Shown here piece by piece: positions 10,530-21,820 of a stretch of 64,000 nucleotides of DNA. The notes under the pieces are model-generated. The model saw only the letters and a program-made list of their open reading frames with translations. It searched no databases and was not told where the DNA came from. How positions within the stretch are numbered: the first letter of the stretch is position 1; every line of letters begins with the position of its first letter. Both the position numbers and the translations under genes were made by a program. Origin of the DNA: Ciona savignyi (Eukaryota > Chordata > Ascidiacea > Phlebobranchia > Cionidae); contig CH002905.1 of assembly GCA_000149265.1 (NCBI GenBank), positions 9,251 through 73,250 on the forward strand, read 5' to 3'.

Positions 10530-11085
10530 GATGGTAATATCGAGCGAGTGCACTCAGGTTTCATGCGGTTTTATGGAGATTGTTGCGCTAGCTTGCGATA
10601 AAATCGTTATATTGTAGCAACCTCCCGTCATCTATTTTACATAATGTGTGACGTCATTACGCATTGCCTTTTTCATGTGCTTTTTGTGTTTGTGTAACGA
10701 GTTTCTTTTCATTGTGTGTTACTGCAAATAAAGAGGCTGCCGCTTCACTGGTGACCCCGACCTTCAAAAACGACTTTTTAAAGTTTAGTAGATAAAAATG
10801 TTCGAGAACGAAGACACGCAAAACTCCGTAGCGGTGAAACTTGTCACGTTTTGGACAACGCAGCCAAGAGTGTGATTCCAACAAGCTGAAGCACAGTTCG
10901 CTCTTAAGAAGGTTACATTCGACCAAACTAAATACTTCTACGTTCTGGCAGCTTTAGACCAAGGAACAGCTAGTCGCCTCATCGACCTGCTTAAGAACCC
11001 ACAACACGAAAACAAGTATGCGGCAATTAAGGATCGTCTGCTTTCTTCGTTCAGTCCAACGAGATCACAAAGAGCGAAACGCTAA
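10530..11085 (+). mobile_element. Ty3-type LTR retrotransposon fragment, gag start
   Basis: This is a decayed leading fragment. An LTR-like end (AATAAAGAGGCTGCCG near 10725) runs into TGGTGACCCCGAC, a common start of the internal region in Ty3-type elements. Then comes a gag-like reading with the words FWTTQPRVWFQQAEAQF, KYFYVLAALDQGTASRL and AAIKDRLLSSFSPT, which I recognise from Ty3-type gag proteins. The fragment stops at the minisatellite next door and no pol is seen. It is broken. Confidence 0.7.
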
Positions 11086-11605
11086 CCCCCCATACAACTC
11101 CCACTAACTTCCCATCCAACGACCCATNNNNNNNNNNNNNNNNNNNNNNNNNNNNNNNNNNNNNNNNNNNNNNNNNNNNNNNNNNNNNNNNNNNNNNNNN
11201 NNNNNNNNNNNNNNNNNNNNNNNNNNNNNNNNNNNNNNNNNNNNNNNNNNNNNNNNNNNNNNNNNNNNNNNNNNNNNNNNNNNNNNNNNNNNNNNNNNNN
11301 NNNNNNNNNNNNNNNNNNNNNNNNNNNNNNNNNNNNNNNNNNNNNNNNNNNNNNNNNNNNNNNNNNNNNNNNNNNNNNNNNNNNNNNNNNNNNNNNNNNN
11401 NNNNNNNNNNNNNNNNNNNNNNNNNNNNNNNNNNNNNNNNNNNNNNNNNNNCCTCCAACCCCCACTAACCCCCATCCAATCCCCACTAACCTCTCATCCA
11501 ACCCTCACTAACCCCCCATCCAACCTCCACTAACCCCCATCCAACCTCTACTAACCCCAATTCAACCTCTACTAACCCCCCCCATCCAACTCCCACTAAG
11601 AGCTG
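11086..11605. repeat. Minisatellite with an assembly gap inside
   Basis: This is a tandem array of a C-rich unit of about 20-22 bp with the words CCCATCCAAC and CCCACTAACC. It is interrupted by 324 N at 11128-11451. Because the same unit is found on both sides, the gap probably lies inside the array and the true array length is unknown. It ends near AGAGCTGGCTC. Confidence 0.9.
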
Positions 11606-12827
11606 GCTCTCTTGTATAACTATTTTCATCCTAAATATATCAATGAAAATGGCAATCAGTCTTATTACTCTTTAAAGCAGACAATGCCAAATACACGAGT
11701 AACCTGCAGAGTCCGTGGTCAAACTTTTATCCCTGACAATCGGCATTGTCAGAACGTTTATTTTTACTTTTTGCATCCTCTTTTGTTGAATAATGCTTGG
11801 TTTAACATTCGGCCTACAGCATAACCACTGACCATATTTGTCCTTGCTTAAATATGTTCTTATTATTGCTTTTAATGCCTACTCTAGGCCTTAAGTTTTG
11901 GAAACTATTTTCACATTGTGTTACAGATTCTAATTCTGACCATTAAAACTCATCTCTTAAATGTGGGGAACGCAAGGTGTTGTAGCTATCTTGGCATTAT
12001 ATTTGCAAAATCTGCAATTATTTCATTTAATCGACGCCAACTGTGTTCGTTATGTCATTACCTCATGACGTCATTGGCACCTAAAGCAGTTGTTTTTCTT
12101 CTACGTCATTATTTGCTTTATAAAGCGCTGTGTGATTACACACACAGATACATAGAAACACAACTTAATAAAGAATACATCTACTAGTGGAGTTTTACGG
12201 TTCTTCTATTTAGAGGAGGTTCCGCTGCCAGTCGAGTTTAGTTCCACGCCATATAGGTACACATGGAGTCGGAACGGAGAATTATGTACTGGATATAGAC
12301 GGCAGCGGATCCTGGGACCTGGTCCCGCGGCCAATTTAGATCGTTGAAAAACCCTGCCCCCACATGGTTTAACACGTGGTTGACACTCTCCCATAACGAG
12401 TACTTTAAATTATACCTTGCAGTATGACTACGGTTTGAAGTATCAACAACGAGAATATTAATCTAGTATTTCTTTATTCATTTAATGGGTGGTTTTGATA
12501 TGAAGAACAAGTCCACTGTAAAAATACAAGTGTTATATTTTGTATTTAATAATAAAATAAATGAATTACGAATAAATGTAATAAATATTTATGTTTAAAA
12601 CCATCAATGAGTGAACTATATTTAACTAACCATAATCCAAAAATGTCATTAGTTGTCCATATCTTCGCTTGCATCACGGACAGCAATTTCTGCATATTTA
12701 AAGAACCAATAGGTTAGATATAACGATCACAGACACAAATAGAGAAATATAAGTGTACACGCGAACACGGAAACCCGTACTAACACACACGTTTAAAATG
12801 ACTTAAGATAAAAAATAATTAGTATAG
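11606..12827. other. Non-coding stretch
   Basis: No gene is supported. At 11960-12190 there is a promoter-like and poly(A)-like sequence (TTATAAAGCGC, later TTAATAAAGAATAC) that could be an old solo LTR, but no partner is visible. At 12362-12390 the words AACACGTGGTTGACACTCT match the right end of the satellite-bearing TIR element. The remainder is AT-rich with no recognisable content. Confidence 0.4.
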
Positions 12828-13072
12828 GATAGGATATTCATGTATCTAACCGTCGATAGGAAAACGTAATCGTTCTTACACCGGTATAACTGTCATATTA
12901 CCATGGGCCGACCGTCAGGTACCGGAACTGTTGCACGATTTAGACGTTTATTCAATTTTATTAGGATAAATTTACTGAGTTGAGGCAGTATCAAGTAAGT
13001 ATCTTGTCCAAGTATACTGTAACCATTCGACTAAACGGCGACACACTGGTCCACAAAGCTGTTCGGTCGGAT
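12828..13072 (-). mobile_element. Old tRNA-derived SINE copy
   Basis: The order of blocks follows the SINE in reverse: ATAGGATAGGATATTCATG, a GGTACCGGAACTGTTGCA stretch, GTATCTTGTCCAAG, and a head ending in GTTCGGTCGG. Divergence is high, so this is an older copy than those at 15495 or 23970. Confidence 0.6.
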
Positions 13073-13111
13073 TAAGTTATTGCCGCACTGGGGACTAATT
13101 TATTAACAATA

Positions 13112-13432
13112 AACCATGAGACATAACATTATGAAACTTTTACCTTGAAGCTGCAGCTAAAAAAACAATTTAAAAAAATAATACCCTTCTGGTTTTTAAC
13201 GCCCCAGGGGAATTCCCTTAAATTTATCACCCAAAATATTGGTTTCTGCATATCTAGGCCATGTTGTCTAACAAATGAAAAAGTTATATTACGTTTTCGT
13301 TATTCCTTCTGGTAGATGTCGGGGCGACTTGCCATGCCTGTCAAGCGTTTAACAAAGAAAAAAACAGAAAAAAAAAAACGGACAAAAACACAGACATAAC
13401 ATTATGAGACTTTACCGTGAAGCTGCTTCATC
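13112..13432 (+). repeat. Single satellite unit flanked by a ~37-bp direct repeat
   Basis: A fragment of the ~330-bp unit occupies about 13165-13390 (words AGGGGAATTCCCTTAAAT, TAGATGTCGGGGCGACTTG, then the A-rich end AACGGACAAAAAC). It is bounded by a direct repeat of about 37 bp, ACATAACATTATGA...GAAGCTGC, at 13112-13152 and 13392-13432. The right-hand copy starts within ACAGACATAACATTATGAG. Confidence 0.6.
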
Positions 13433-14506
13433 ATTTGGTTCCAATCACCCCAACGTCTGCGCCTGCGTGCTGCTTTCATTAGTTTTAATTGAAACGCATC
13501 AGTTATTTGACTCGACACCAAAATCGCTAGCACAAACAGAAGAATCGCCTTGTTCATCTGCAAGGATATCTTTTAATCTCATAAAACTTACACAATCAAT
13601 TGAATCCTACCTTGAAGGTTTCTTTAAGTATTGGATAAATTAAAAGATACAGCCAAGTTATACCCGATTTCTTTTTTCCCCGTGTTTTGATGGTAACTGC
13701 GAAAACATTGAAGCTGGAAAAAGAAGAAGTCGAAGCGTTCGTTGCTCCCGACTCGTCTTAGTAAAATGTCTCCGATTTCAAGTAGGGCTGACTATCATTG
13801 TCTCGTTGCTGTGCTGATCAACGCAAACAGTGGTGTTATAAAGCTATCATGTATGTAGGTTCTTTAAATATTAAGACCACTTAAGTACTTAATGCAAAAA
13901 TACTTACAAATACTACGTATATGGGATAAGCACTACATGATAACAAAATATCATTGTGCTTTCTTCGATTCCCAAAAAAACAAATTTTTATTTAACTCCG
14001 TTTTTTTGCACCATTCTCGTAGTGGGATGTCATGTTTTTCATAAACAATTTTTGTTCGATAAACGATCTACAAAAATAACTAAATGGGCTAAAACTACTG
14101 CCAATGGATTTTTGCTAGAGAATTATTACACACGCAAGTTTTTGTGCCTTTCGACGGGTGACACTAACAATTGCAGTGTGTTGTAAATTTTAGAGACTTT
14201 CATTTTTCGTAAAACCCATAAGTTTTTCCAACAAAACGAACATACTGTTTTATTGTTTAATACATTTGTGGTGCTATATTTTAGTGTACCAACGTTTACG
14301 TCCAAGCTTAACGCCACTGTTTGTTTTGATAAGCACATCAACCGGCGGGAAAATGCTAGTCAGTTGAATTGGAAACCGGAGACTTTTTTTTCAGAAACGA
14401 TGAAGTTTCAACGACCAAAACGATTAAGTAGAAACGAACGCTAAGACTTCTTTCATTTACAGATCTAATGATTTTACAGTTTTCATTAAAATTCAAGAAT
14501 AAAATA
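13433..14506. other. Non-coding stretch
   Basis: I see no gene, RNA or element that I can name. Several short open frames lie here on both strands, but none shows a domain, a splice pattern or biased composition. Confidence 0.4.
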
Positions 14507-14993
14507 ATAGCGTTTAGGTTTAACCTTTATTTGAACATAAATTCTGAAACATAGAAATGCTAAAACATAGATAAAGCAAATATAAATAAAGTGTTGCTCA
14601 TGCGAGCCCAAGACAATGGAAGTGATAAGTCGGATTGCCATGAGTATTTTAGTTAATTAAGGTGTAAGCTGCGTTTTGTTATTACAAACTTTGCTTTCAG
14701 GTATAATGTTAATACAAAACATTTAAAAGTGGGAAGTTTCAACTTACGACATGCCCACGAACCAATTAGGTTTTTAAACTTTTTCTTAAGACAAAGCTTA
14801 ATGTTGTTTGCAAGAAGAGTTCAAACGTTATCCACCACATTTTGCTCACCATAAAACCAAATCTACTTTGTATGTGGAGTAAATGTGCGCTAAAGGGTCT
14901 ACTTCTATTTTTATTAATTTTGATTCTTCAACTGTTCTATATAAGTTTTAGACCTTTATGATTTTATACATGTGATAATAGTGTATTACTAGA
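14507..14993 (+). repeat. Dispersed duplicate, copy 1
   Basis: This stretch of about 480 bp is repeated in the same orientation at 21296-21746. Shared words include GTTTAACCT, GCGAGCCCAAGACAATGGAA and AGTGGGAAGTTTCAACTTAC. It is non-coding and ends at GTGTATTACTA in both copies, after which one copy meets a GC-ended element and the other the satellite-bearing TIR element. Confidence 0.8.
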
Positions 14994-15391
14994 CAGGCCC
15001 GGTGCTAGGAACCGCGGGGCCCAATTAGAAATGTGATGGCGGGGCCCCTACTCTTCATAGCAAAATTTATGAGTGTTTATATATCATAAAATACATACCA
15101 GTACATACAAACTACAAAAATAGACATTTGATACTTGCTATAAAACAAATTAAAGGTAATGTGGATGCTTATTTACGATATATTGAGTTACTTCCAAACA
15201 TATCTATATATTGTTTAGCAACCATATTCATTATGACGTAACAGGCAGACACAGAAATATAAATTTGACTTATTTACGATGATATTATGAGAAAGAATAT
15301 TATTTCACTTTTTATTTTACGTTTCAGTAGTATTTTAAACCTCGTAATACAGAAAGACCCCCGCTAGCGCGGGGCCCCTTCAAGGTGCGGG
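14994..15391. mobile_element. GC-ended MITE, hAT-like
   Basis: The left end begins CAGGCCCGGTGCTAGG and the right end is rich in GCGGGGCCCC, giving imperfect inverted ends around an AT-rich core of about 330 bp. The CAGGCCC start resembles hAT-type termini. I found no matching 8-bp target duplication, so the borders are uncertain. Confidence 0.45.
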
Positions 15392-15395
15392 AAAC

Positions 15396-17000
15396 ACTTG
15401 TTGTATGGCATAAATTTATGCTATAGGGTCCCAACTACAATTTGTATTTTATACACTGAGTATGTAGTTTGTTTCTGAGTATGTAGTTTGTTTTGTCCGG
15501 CTCGTTGGTCTAACGGTTAAGTGCGTCGTCTTTCAATCGAAAGGTTGGAGGTGCGAAACTGGTCGCTATCTAGTCGGTTGTGTCCTTAGGCAAGGCACTT
15601 TACGGACATTGCCTGAACCCAGCGGATTATTGGGTTCTACCAAATTGAAGGAACGTGTTTATCATATACAACACACTGCAATAGCTTCGGTAACCCGACG
15701 ATAGGCGCGAGGTGATCTGACGATTGCCCGTGTGTTAACCCCCTTGGTTTTCCCATTCACGGGGATAAAGATGAATATCCTATCCTATAAACGCATGGGT
15801 CCCTTAGTTATCCAATCAAACATCTTTTCCATGTGTATAAAGAATAAACGTCTTAAATTTACGAAGATTTCACCACAAATGTTTTAAATTAGAGCTTCTT
15901 TTCAAGCGTTGTATGGAATGGAGCTTAATTCCCCAAACAGCTCGATTTAGTTTATCACGGTTTCAGGGAATTCCCCTAGGTTTAGAAGACAAGTTTCTGA
16001 TTTTACATATATGGCTCATATTATGTAACAATTCTTGAAGTTTTTAATCTGATTTGTCGACTCCTTGTTGTAATCTATGTAAACGTTTACTTTCTGTTAA
16101 ATGAAACAGTGTCTAATGGTCTAACATTTCACCAAATCGGATTAAACTAGAGCAGCTATTCAAGCGATATGCTCCCAAAAGCTAATTTATTAGAATAAAA
16201 CGTTTTGGTTTTTAACGTCTCAGGGCAATTACCCTGGATTCATTACCTTTCATTACTCCTTTTGGTAGATGTCGGGGCGACTTGGCATGCTTGTCACAAT
16301 CATGATTTAAGAAAAAAATCCTATTTTTAGGGTATTTCCCTAGGTAATTTTTTCTTTCTTCTAAATGTTAAATCAATGACTAATACACTTATATTCCACC
16401 AAATCTGATTTTAATTGTAACAGTCGTTCAAGCGGTATGCCCAAAAAAGGCAATTTTTTGGTAAAAAATGGCGTTTTGGTTTTTAACATCCTAGGGGAAT
16501 TTCCCTGAATTTATCAACGAAAATTTTGGTTTTTGCATATCTAGACCATGTTGTCTAACAGATCACTAAGTTTTATTGCGATTCCATTACTCCTTTTGGT
16601 AGATGTCGGGGCGGCATGGCATTCCTGTCACTATCATGATTTGAGAACAAAATCTTATTTTTTAGGGTATTACCCTAGATCATTTTTTTCATTTTTTAAG
16701 TATTAAATCAGTGACAAATGCACTTACATTTTACTAAATCTGATTCAAATTGGAGCAGCCGTTCAAACCCTATGCCCAAAAAAGCTAATATTTTAAAAAA
16801 TACCGGTATGGTGTTTACCGTCTCAGGGGAACACCCAAAATTTTGGTTTCTGTATATATTGACCATGTTGTCCAACAAATGACCAATTTATCCATTAACC
16901 TTTCTGGTACATATCGGGGCGACATGCCATGCCTGTCAAGCGTTTGACGAAAAAACGAAAAAAAAACGGACAAAAACAATGTGTTCCATTTTTTCAAACC
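15396..17000 (+). mobile_element. Satellite-bearing TIR element with array and SINE
   Basis: A partial left end (CACTTGTTGTATGGCATAAAT ... TACACTGAGTATG) is interrupted by a SINE at 15495-15788. It resumes at TAAACGCATGGGTCCC and runs into an array of the ~330-bp unit. The words GATGTCGGGGCG recur at about 16270, 16602 and 16912. The array ends in the A-rich terminal form AAAAAACGGACAAAAAC. Confidence 0.75.
15495..15788 (+). mobile_element. tRNA-derived SINE, near full length
   Basis: The head GTCCGGCTCGTTGGTCTAAC carries an A-box-like TGGTCTAACGG and a B-box-like GGTTGGAGGTGCGAAAC, the internal promoter of RNA polymerase III. The body has GCAAGGCACTTTACGGACAT and GCGAGGTGATCTGACGATTG. The tail is CATTCACGGGGATAAAG and ATATCCTATCCTAT. 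It resembles the tRNA-derived SINEs I remember from Ciona. Confidence 0.85.
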
Positions 17001-18880
17001 CATGATGATTAACCGCAATAATATTGGCTTTTAAAGTGTTTCATTTTTCCATATGGCAAAGTTACTTTTGCACATGAACGTAAATATAAGAGCCAAAGTG
17101 CAGCATACATAACTAATTCAAATTTAGGCAATCAGCTGAAGAAAATAAAATGCCAAAAAAGGTAAGTATGTTTAAAAAACGTTAATAGTAATACCTTCAT
17201 GTTATCATGGAAAATCTCTTAACCTAAAAATACACAAGTAAATAAATTTCATATTACCATTATATAAAACAGCTAAACAAATATCCATTTTGAGGTAGAA
17301 GCTGTTTGGTATCGACGCCAGTCCGTTAACGACATTATTTTCTTTTTTTAGATACCGATTCTCTCGCATAGCGCTTTAAATGCGTCGCACTTAACCACAA
17401 GCTTTTCCAAATGGAAGAAAATAAATAAATCGGTTATTTAAAATAATTATTATTTAATGTTGACATCAATCACGCATTAATTCTGTTTTACAATGCAGTA
17501 AGATATATCCAACTCATACGACTCTAACCTATTGGTCTGATTTCTGTCGAAGTCGTTTAACTAATTATTTTACCTATCTCTCCAATGCAAACTGACATTA
17601 CACAGAGGGCTCTCACTCAAAATCATACCATAGAATGTCTTAGATTTTATTTATTATTTAAAATTTAAGCTAGGAAGCTAGGACATTTTTAGATGGAGAT
17701 ACACCATTAACACCTTTATTTAAAAATAACTTCTTCACTATTACAAAACTTTACAGCTGCTCTGTGTAGGTACGAACATTCGGGAATCACTACCATTGGT
17801 ACTCGCCAAAAAAAATACCGTGGTAGGAGAGGTCCACATGTTATTGCAGGCGGCACATGCATCGAAATTTCTTCTTTTTTAAACTGTTTAAGTGCACAAT
17901 GAGCTTGACGCAACTGCACTAGTAGTCATATCATCTGAAGTAATGTAATTCTAATACAAACCACCCGACAGCGGTTTTAAGCATACATACGTGGACTTTT
18001 TAGTTTTGGTTTACCAAAGGGATAATAAATTTTCGTACACAAATTGATTTATACAGCTATAAACGCTGTTCAGATAAGAATTTCACCAAGTAATGCAGTC
18101 GATTGACCTGTATTCCGCTGCACCATATGTAGCTCCATTTTGTCGATGGTCATCGCCATTACTTGATCACGTGGGCAAACGCATAGCTGAATGACGTCTT
18201 AGATCTCCGATTGTTGAAGAACACGGGGACGGATCTATAGCGCTTGACAAGATGCTTTGTTTTTAAAAAAATATGTGCTTCTGACACGAATATTTTTTTG
18301 TTAACTGTTCTTGGAAAAGAAGATTGGTTTGGTAATTGGACCCATGCGTTTATGCTTGCAGAAACAGAACTGTGGCAGTCCGGTTGAAATGTTCTGAAAT
18401 GTTATATAACTTGGACCTGGCGTGCACATGTCTGACAAGTACATATTTTGTGTATTAACCACGGATAACAAGATCGGTTTGTTACCTCAGGAACCCATGC
18501 GTTTCCGCTTGCAGAAACGAACTAAATACTATATAAAGTACACCAATTGTGGTTATGGACCCTGCTTGCATAAAAACATAGCATAAATTGTATTTTAAAA
18601 TATAGAAGGTTAAACACAAGAAATCCAGTATAAGATTGTGCTTTGATAAAGGTTTATTAATTCTGGGTTCTCTGATAAACATATAATTCTGGGTTCTCTG
18701 ATAAACATATTTCTGGGTTTCTCTGATAAACATATCAGATCTTTGTTATATTTATTGGAATGGACTTTGTGGATACGAGTACAATTGCCAAGAATGGTCC
18801 GAACTCTATAAAATAGCGCTGACGTCTGCTTACCTTAATATATCATTGATGGTAAACCACAACGACATTAATGTAAACAT
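17001..18880. repeat. Sulfotransferase block B, outer and downstream flank
   Basis: This is non-coding block sequence. The part at 17040-18200 matches 24830-25800 beside copy C and, in reverse, parts of 33990-34300 and 38106-39060. From 18206 it repeats 1-496. Around 18660-18740 a short phrase, TCTGGGTTCTCTGATAAACA, is tandemly repeated about three times. Open frames here are not conserved between blocks. Confidence 0.65.
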
Positions 18881-19909
18881 CTACCAAGTTTTTAACCACG
18901 ATATTGCCGAGTTTATCCAACCTTTTAAGAAACTTGGATTTTTGTAAATTGTGTACCCGCCGTATGCGCCAAGCAAAGCCAACACTCCAAGGGAAAACTT
19001 CATTTCTCTCATCATTCTAATCATGATAGGATGGCTTTCCATGTAATCCCTTATAATGGAAGCACGCGCATTTGCGTGAGGAAAAGGTTTATTAGGAATC
19101 TCCTCGCCAAGAAATTCGCACAGTGGAGCCCATCCGTCTTTAAAGTTGTACACAAGCAGCTTGTTCTTTGGTGCATTCTGTAGTAAATGTGGTCAATGTT
19201 ATATAGTTTTATAAGCGCAAACGTAATGTATGTTTGGACACTTACAAGAAGGATGTTTGCGTTGTGGGTTCTATACAAACGTTTCATTACTAGTTCACTT
19301 CTGTCATATTTGGACCAACGCCACTGTCGGCGTGAAGATATATCTACTTGCACTACAAAGAGATTCTGTATAAAAAAACTATGCGATGATCACATTAATT
19401 AGTCCCTTATCGGTTTACACTGAACATCGCATAGGAATGCATGCTACATACTGATAGACTCTGTGAAGCGAAAATATTGCCATCCAGAATATGACAAAAC
19501 TTGCATCAGTATATACAAAGGATCAGAATCAATGGACGTCAATTGAGTTAGGTTGCTTCGGTACCATAAGAATCCTCATCTCGAATAGAAACCACAATCT
19601 GTACGTAGTGCAATTATAAACCGTGTTCTATTTAAAGACTTGTGGTAAATACTTTTCTTACTTTGGCATCTGGGTAAGCTTTTAATCCTCCCAAAACAGA
19701 TAACAGGGACTATCGAGGACTGCATCAACGCCTTTGTACATTCTCTTAAAGTCCTCAGCTGTTCCTCCATATTTTATTAGCTTGCGCCATTCTTTTCCCA
19801 GGTACCAAAAGTTTTCCAGCCAGTCGTATGTATTGTATCCAAACTCTTGGAACACTGCTGCCATGGTTTTAGTACCAGTTTTGGCATAACCGGCATAAAT
19901 GACTTTCAT
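18881..19909 (-). pseudogene. Sulfotransferase-like gene, copy B, damaged
   Basis: The exons lie at 19662-19909, 19452-19598, 19246-19352 and 18881-19177. Exons 3 (107 nt) and 4 (297 nt) have the sizes of the intact copies and exon 4 runs to the normal end WLKTW. Exon 1 is 248 nt instead of 252 and exon 2 is 147 instead of 145, so the frame breaks twice. The P-loop (AKTGTKT), the DGWAPLC block and the C-terminal membrane segment remain. It is probably a recent pseudogene, since splice sites and most of the sequence are preserved. Confidence 0.8.
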
Positions 19910-20471
19910 TCTTTCCTTTTGTTGCTATAGATGCTCACTTAAGTCAAGAAGAGACGTGTAGGCGAGCTACGTTTATATGCACAATAACCAGTTCACAATC
20001 ATCTGTTTTATTGGCCAAAGTTAGCAAATGCTACATTAATGATTAACCGCAATGATATTCACTTTTGAAGCGTTTCGTTTTCCGAGTTGGCGGAGGCCAT
20101 TAAAATTTGTTAACTAGTGCGGAGCATGAACATCAAAAATAAGTTTGGTTACCCACAAACCTATACGTGTTTTGCCAGCAGAAACAAGCGGCAAACTTGG
20201 TGTATAAAATTATAGACCCTGCTTGCGCAAATGTAGAAACCAAGATGTTTTTGCAAACTGTGGTGATTTAGCAAGTGGTTGACACTCTCGAGTTGTTAAT
20301 TCAGGATTTGAAGTCAATATGGCGGATACTTTACATAAAAGCCAAAGTGCAGCATACATAACTAGTTCAAATTTGGGCAATTAGCTCCAGAAAATCAAAT
20401 GCCAAAAAAGTCAAGTATACCTTCATGTTACCACGGAAAATCACTTAAAGTAAAAATACACAGCAAACTAG
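19910..20471. repeat. Upstream flank of sulfotransferase block B
   Basis: This non-coding flank matches those upstream of copies A, C, D, E and F. It includes an end of the TIR element at about 20160-20295 (GCCAGCAGAAACAAGCGGCA ... TGTATAAAAT ... AAGTGGTTGACACTCTCGAG) and, near the gene, the promoter-like GTTTATATGCAC in minus orientation. Confidence 0.6.
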
Positions 20472-21295
20472 AGAGTGCCAACCACGTGTTTAACCACTAC
20501 TATTTGTAAAACACATTTTGTATGCCATAACCACAACTTGTATTTTATACACTGAGTATGTAGTTTGTTTCTGCAAACATAAACGCATGGGTCCCAGAGT
20601 TATCAAACCAAACTTTTTTACTGTGTTATTAAAAAAATGAATAATCGTGTTATATTTGAGAACATTTCATTACATATATTTTAAATTAAAACTTCTTTTT
20701 AAGGCGTTGTAGTGAAATGAAGCGAAATTCGAAAAAAATTACCGATTTATTTTTTCATGTCTTCAGGGAATTCCCTAAGAATTTATTACTACATAAGTTT
20801 CTATGTGGGTTATGTTATCTAACAATTCTTAAAGTTTTAATGAGATTTGACGACTCCGTGTTGGAGATGTGCGGTGTGGCATGTATGTCACAATCATGAT
20901 TCAGGAACATATTTACGTTATTAAGGGAATTCCCCTAAGTATATGTTTTCATTATTTTTAATCAGCACAGAGTGGCTAACGATCGAATATTTTAACAAAT
21001 TTGATAAAAGATAGAGCATCCGTTCAAGCGGTATGCCCAAAAAAGCTAACATTTTAGAAAAAAAATACCGTTTTGGTTTTTAACGTCCCAGGGAAATTCC
21101 CTTAGATTTATTACCCAAAATTTTGGTTTCTGCAATCTAGACACTGCTGTTTAACAAATCACCAAGTTTCATTACGATTCCATTACAACTTTTGATAGAT
21201 GTGGGCCGACATGCCATGCCTGTCACAATCATCATTTGAGAATAAAATCTTATTTTTTAGGGTATTTCCTTTGAGAATAAAATCTTATTTTAGGG
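20472..21295 (+). mobile_element. Satellite-bearing TIR element, short copy
   Basis: It starts AGAGAGTGCCAACCACGTG and goes through TTTATACACTGAGTATG and TAAACGCATGGGTCCC into the satellite region. There are about two units, with the phrases GTTGGAGATGTGCGGTGTG and AGATGTGGGCCGACATG. It runs directly into the dispersed duplicate at 21296. Confidence 0.7.
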
Positions 21296-21746
21296 TATCG
21301 TTTAAGTTTAACCTGCATTTGAACAATAAATTCTAAAACATAACAATGATAAAACATAGAATAAGGCAAATGTGATAAGTGTTGCTTATGCGAGCCCAAG
21401 ACAATGGAAGTTATAAGTCGAATTGCCATGAGTATTTTAGTTAATTAAGTTGTAAGCTGCGTTTTGTTATTACAAACTTTGCTTTCAGGTATAATGTTAA
21501 TACAAAACATTTAAAAGTGGGAAGTTTCAACTTACGACACGCCCACGAACCAATATGGTGTTTTACAAGAAAGAGTTCAAACGTTAACCACCACATTTTA
21601 CTAACCATGAAACCAACTCTACTTTGTATGCGGAGTAAATGTGCGCTAAAGGGTCTATTTCATTTTTTATTAATTTTGATTCTTCAACTGTTCTATAGAA
21701 GTTTAGAACCTTTAAGATTTTATACATGTGATAATAGTGTATTACT
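21296..21746 (+). repeat. Dispersed duplicate, copy 2
   Basis: This is the second copy of the stretch at 14507-14993, same orientation, with small insertions and deletions. It is non-coding. Confidence 0.8.
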
Positions 21747-21820
21747 ATAGAGTGTCAACCACGTGTTGAACCACCACTATTTGTAAAACACATGTTGTAT
21801 GCCATATATTCATGCTACAG

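Noticed and set aside
11086-11605. Telomere-like repeat (CTAACCC words)
   Set aside because: The unit is about 20-22 bp and alternates CCATCCAAC with CACTAACC; it is not an array of the 6-bp vertebrate or tunicate telomere unit, so it is an ordinary minisatellite.
11950-12195. Possible solo LTR with TATA-like and poly(A)-like signals
   Set aside because: No second copy, no clear TG...CA border and no target duplication were found in the window.
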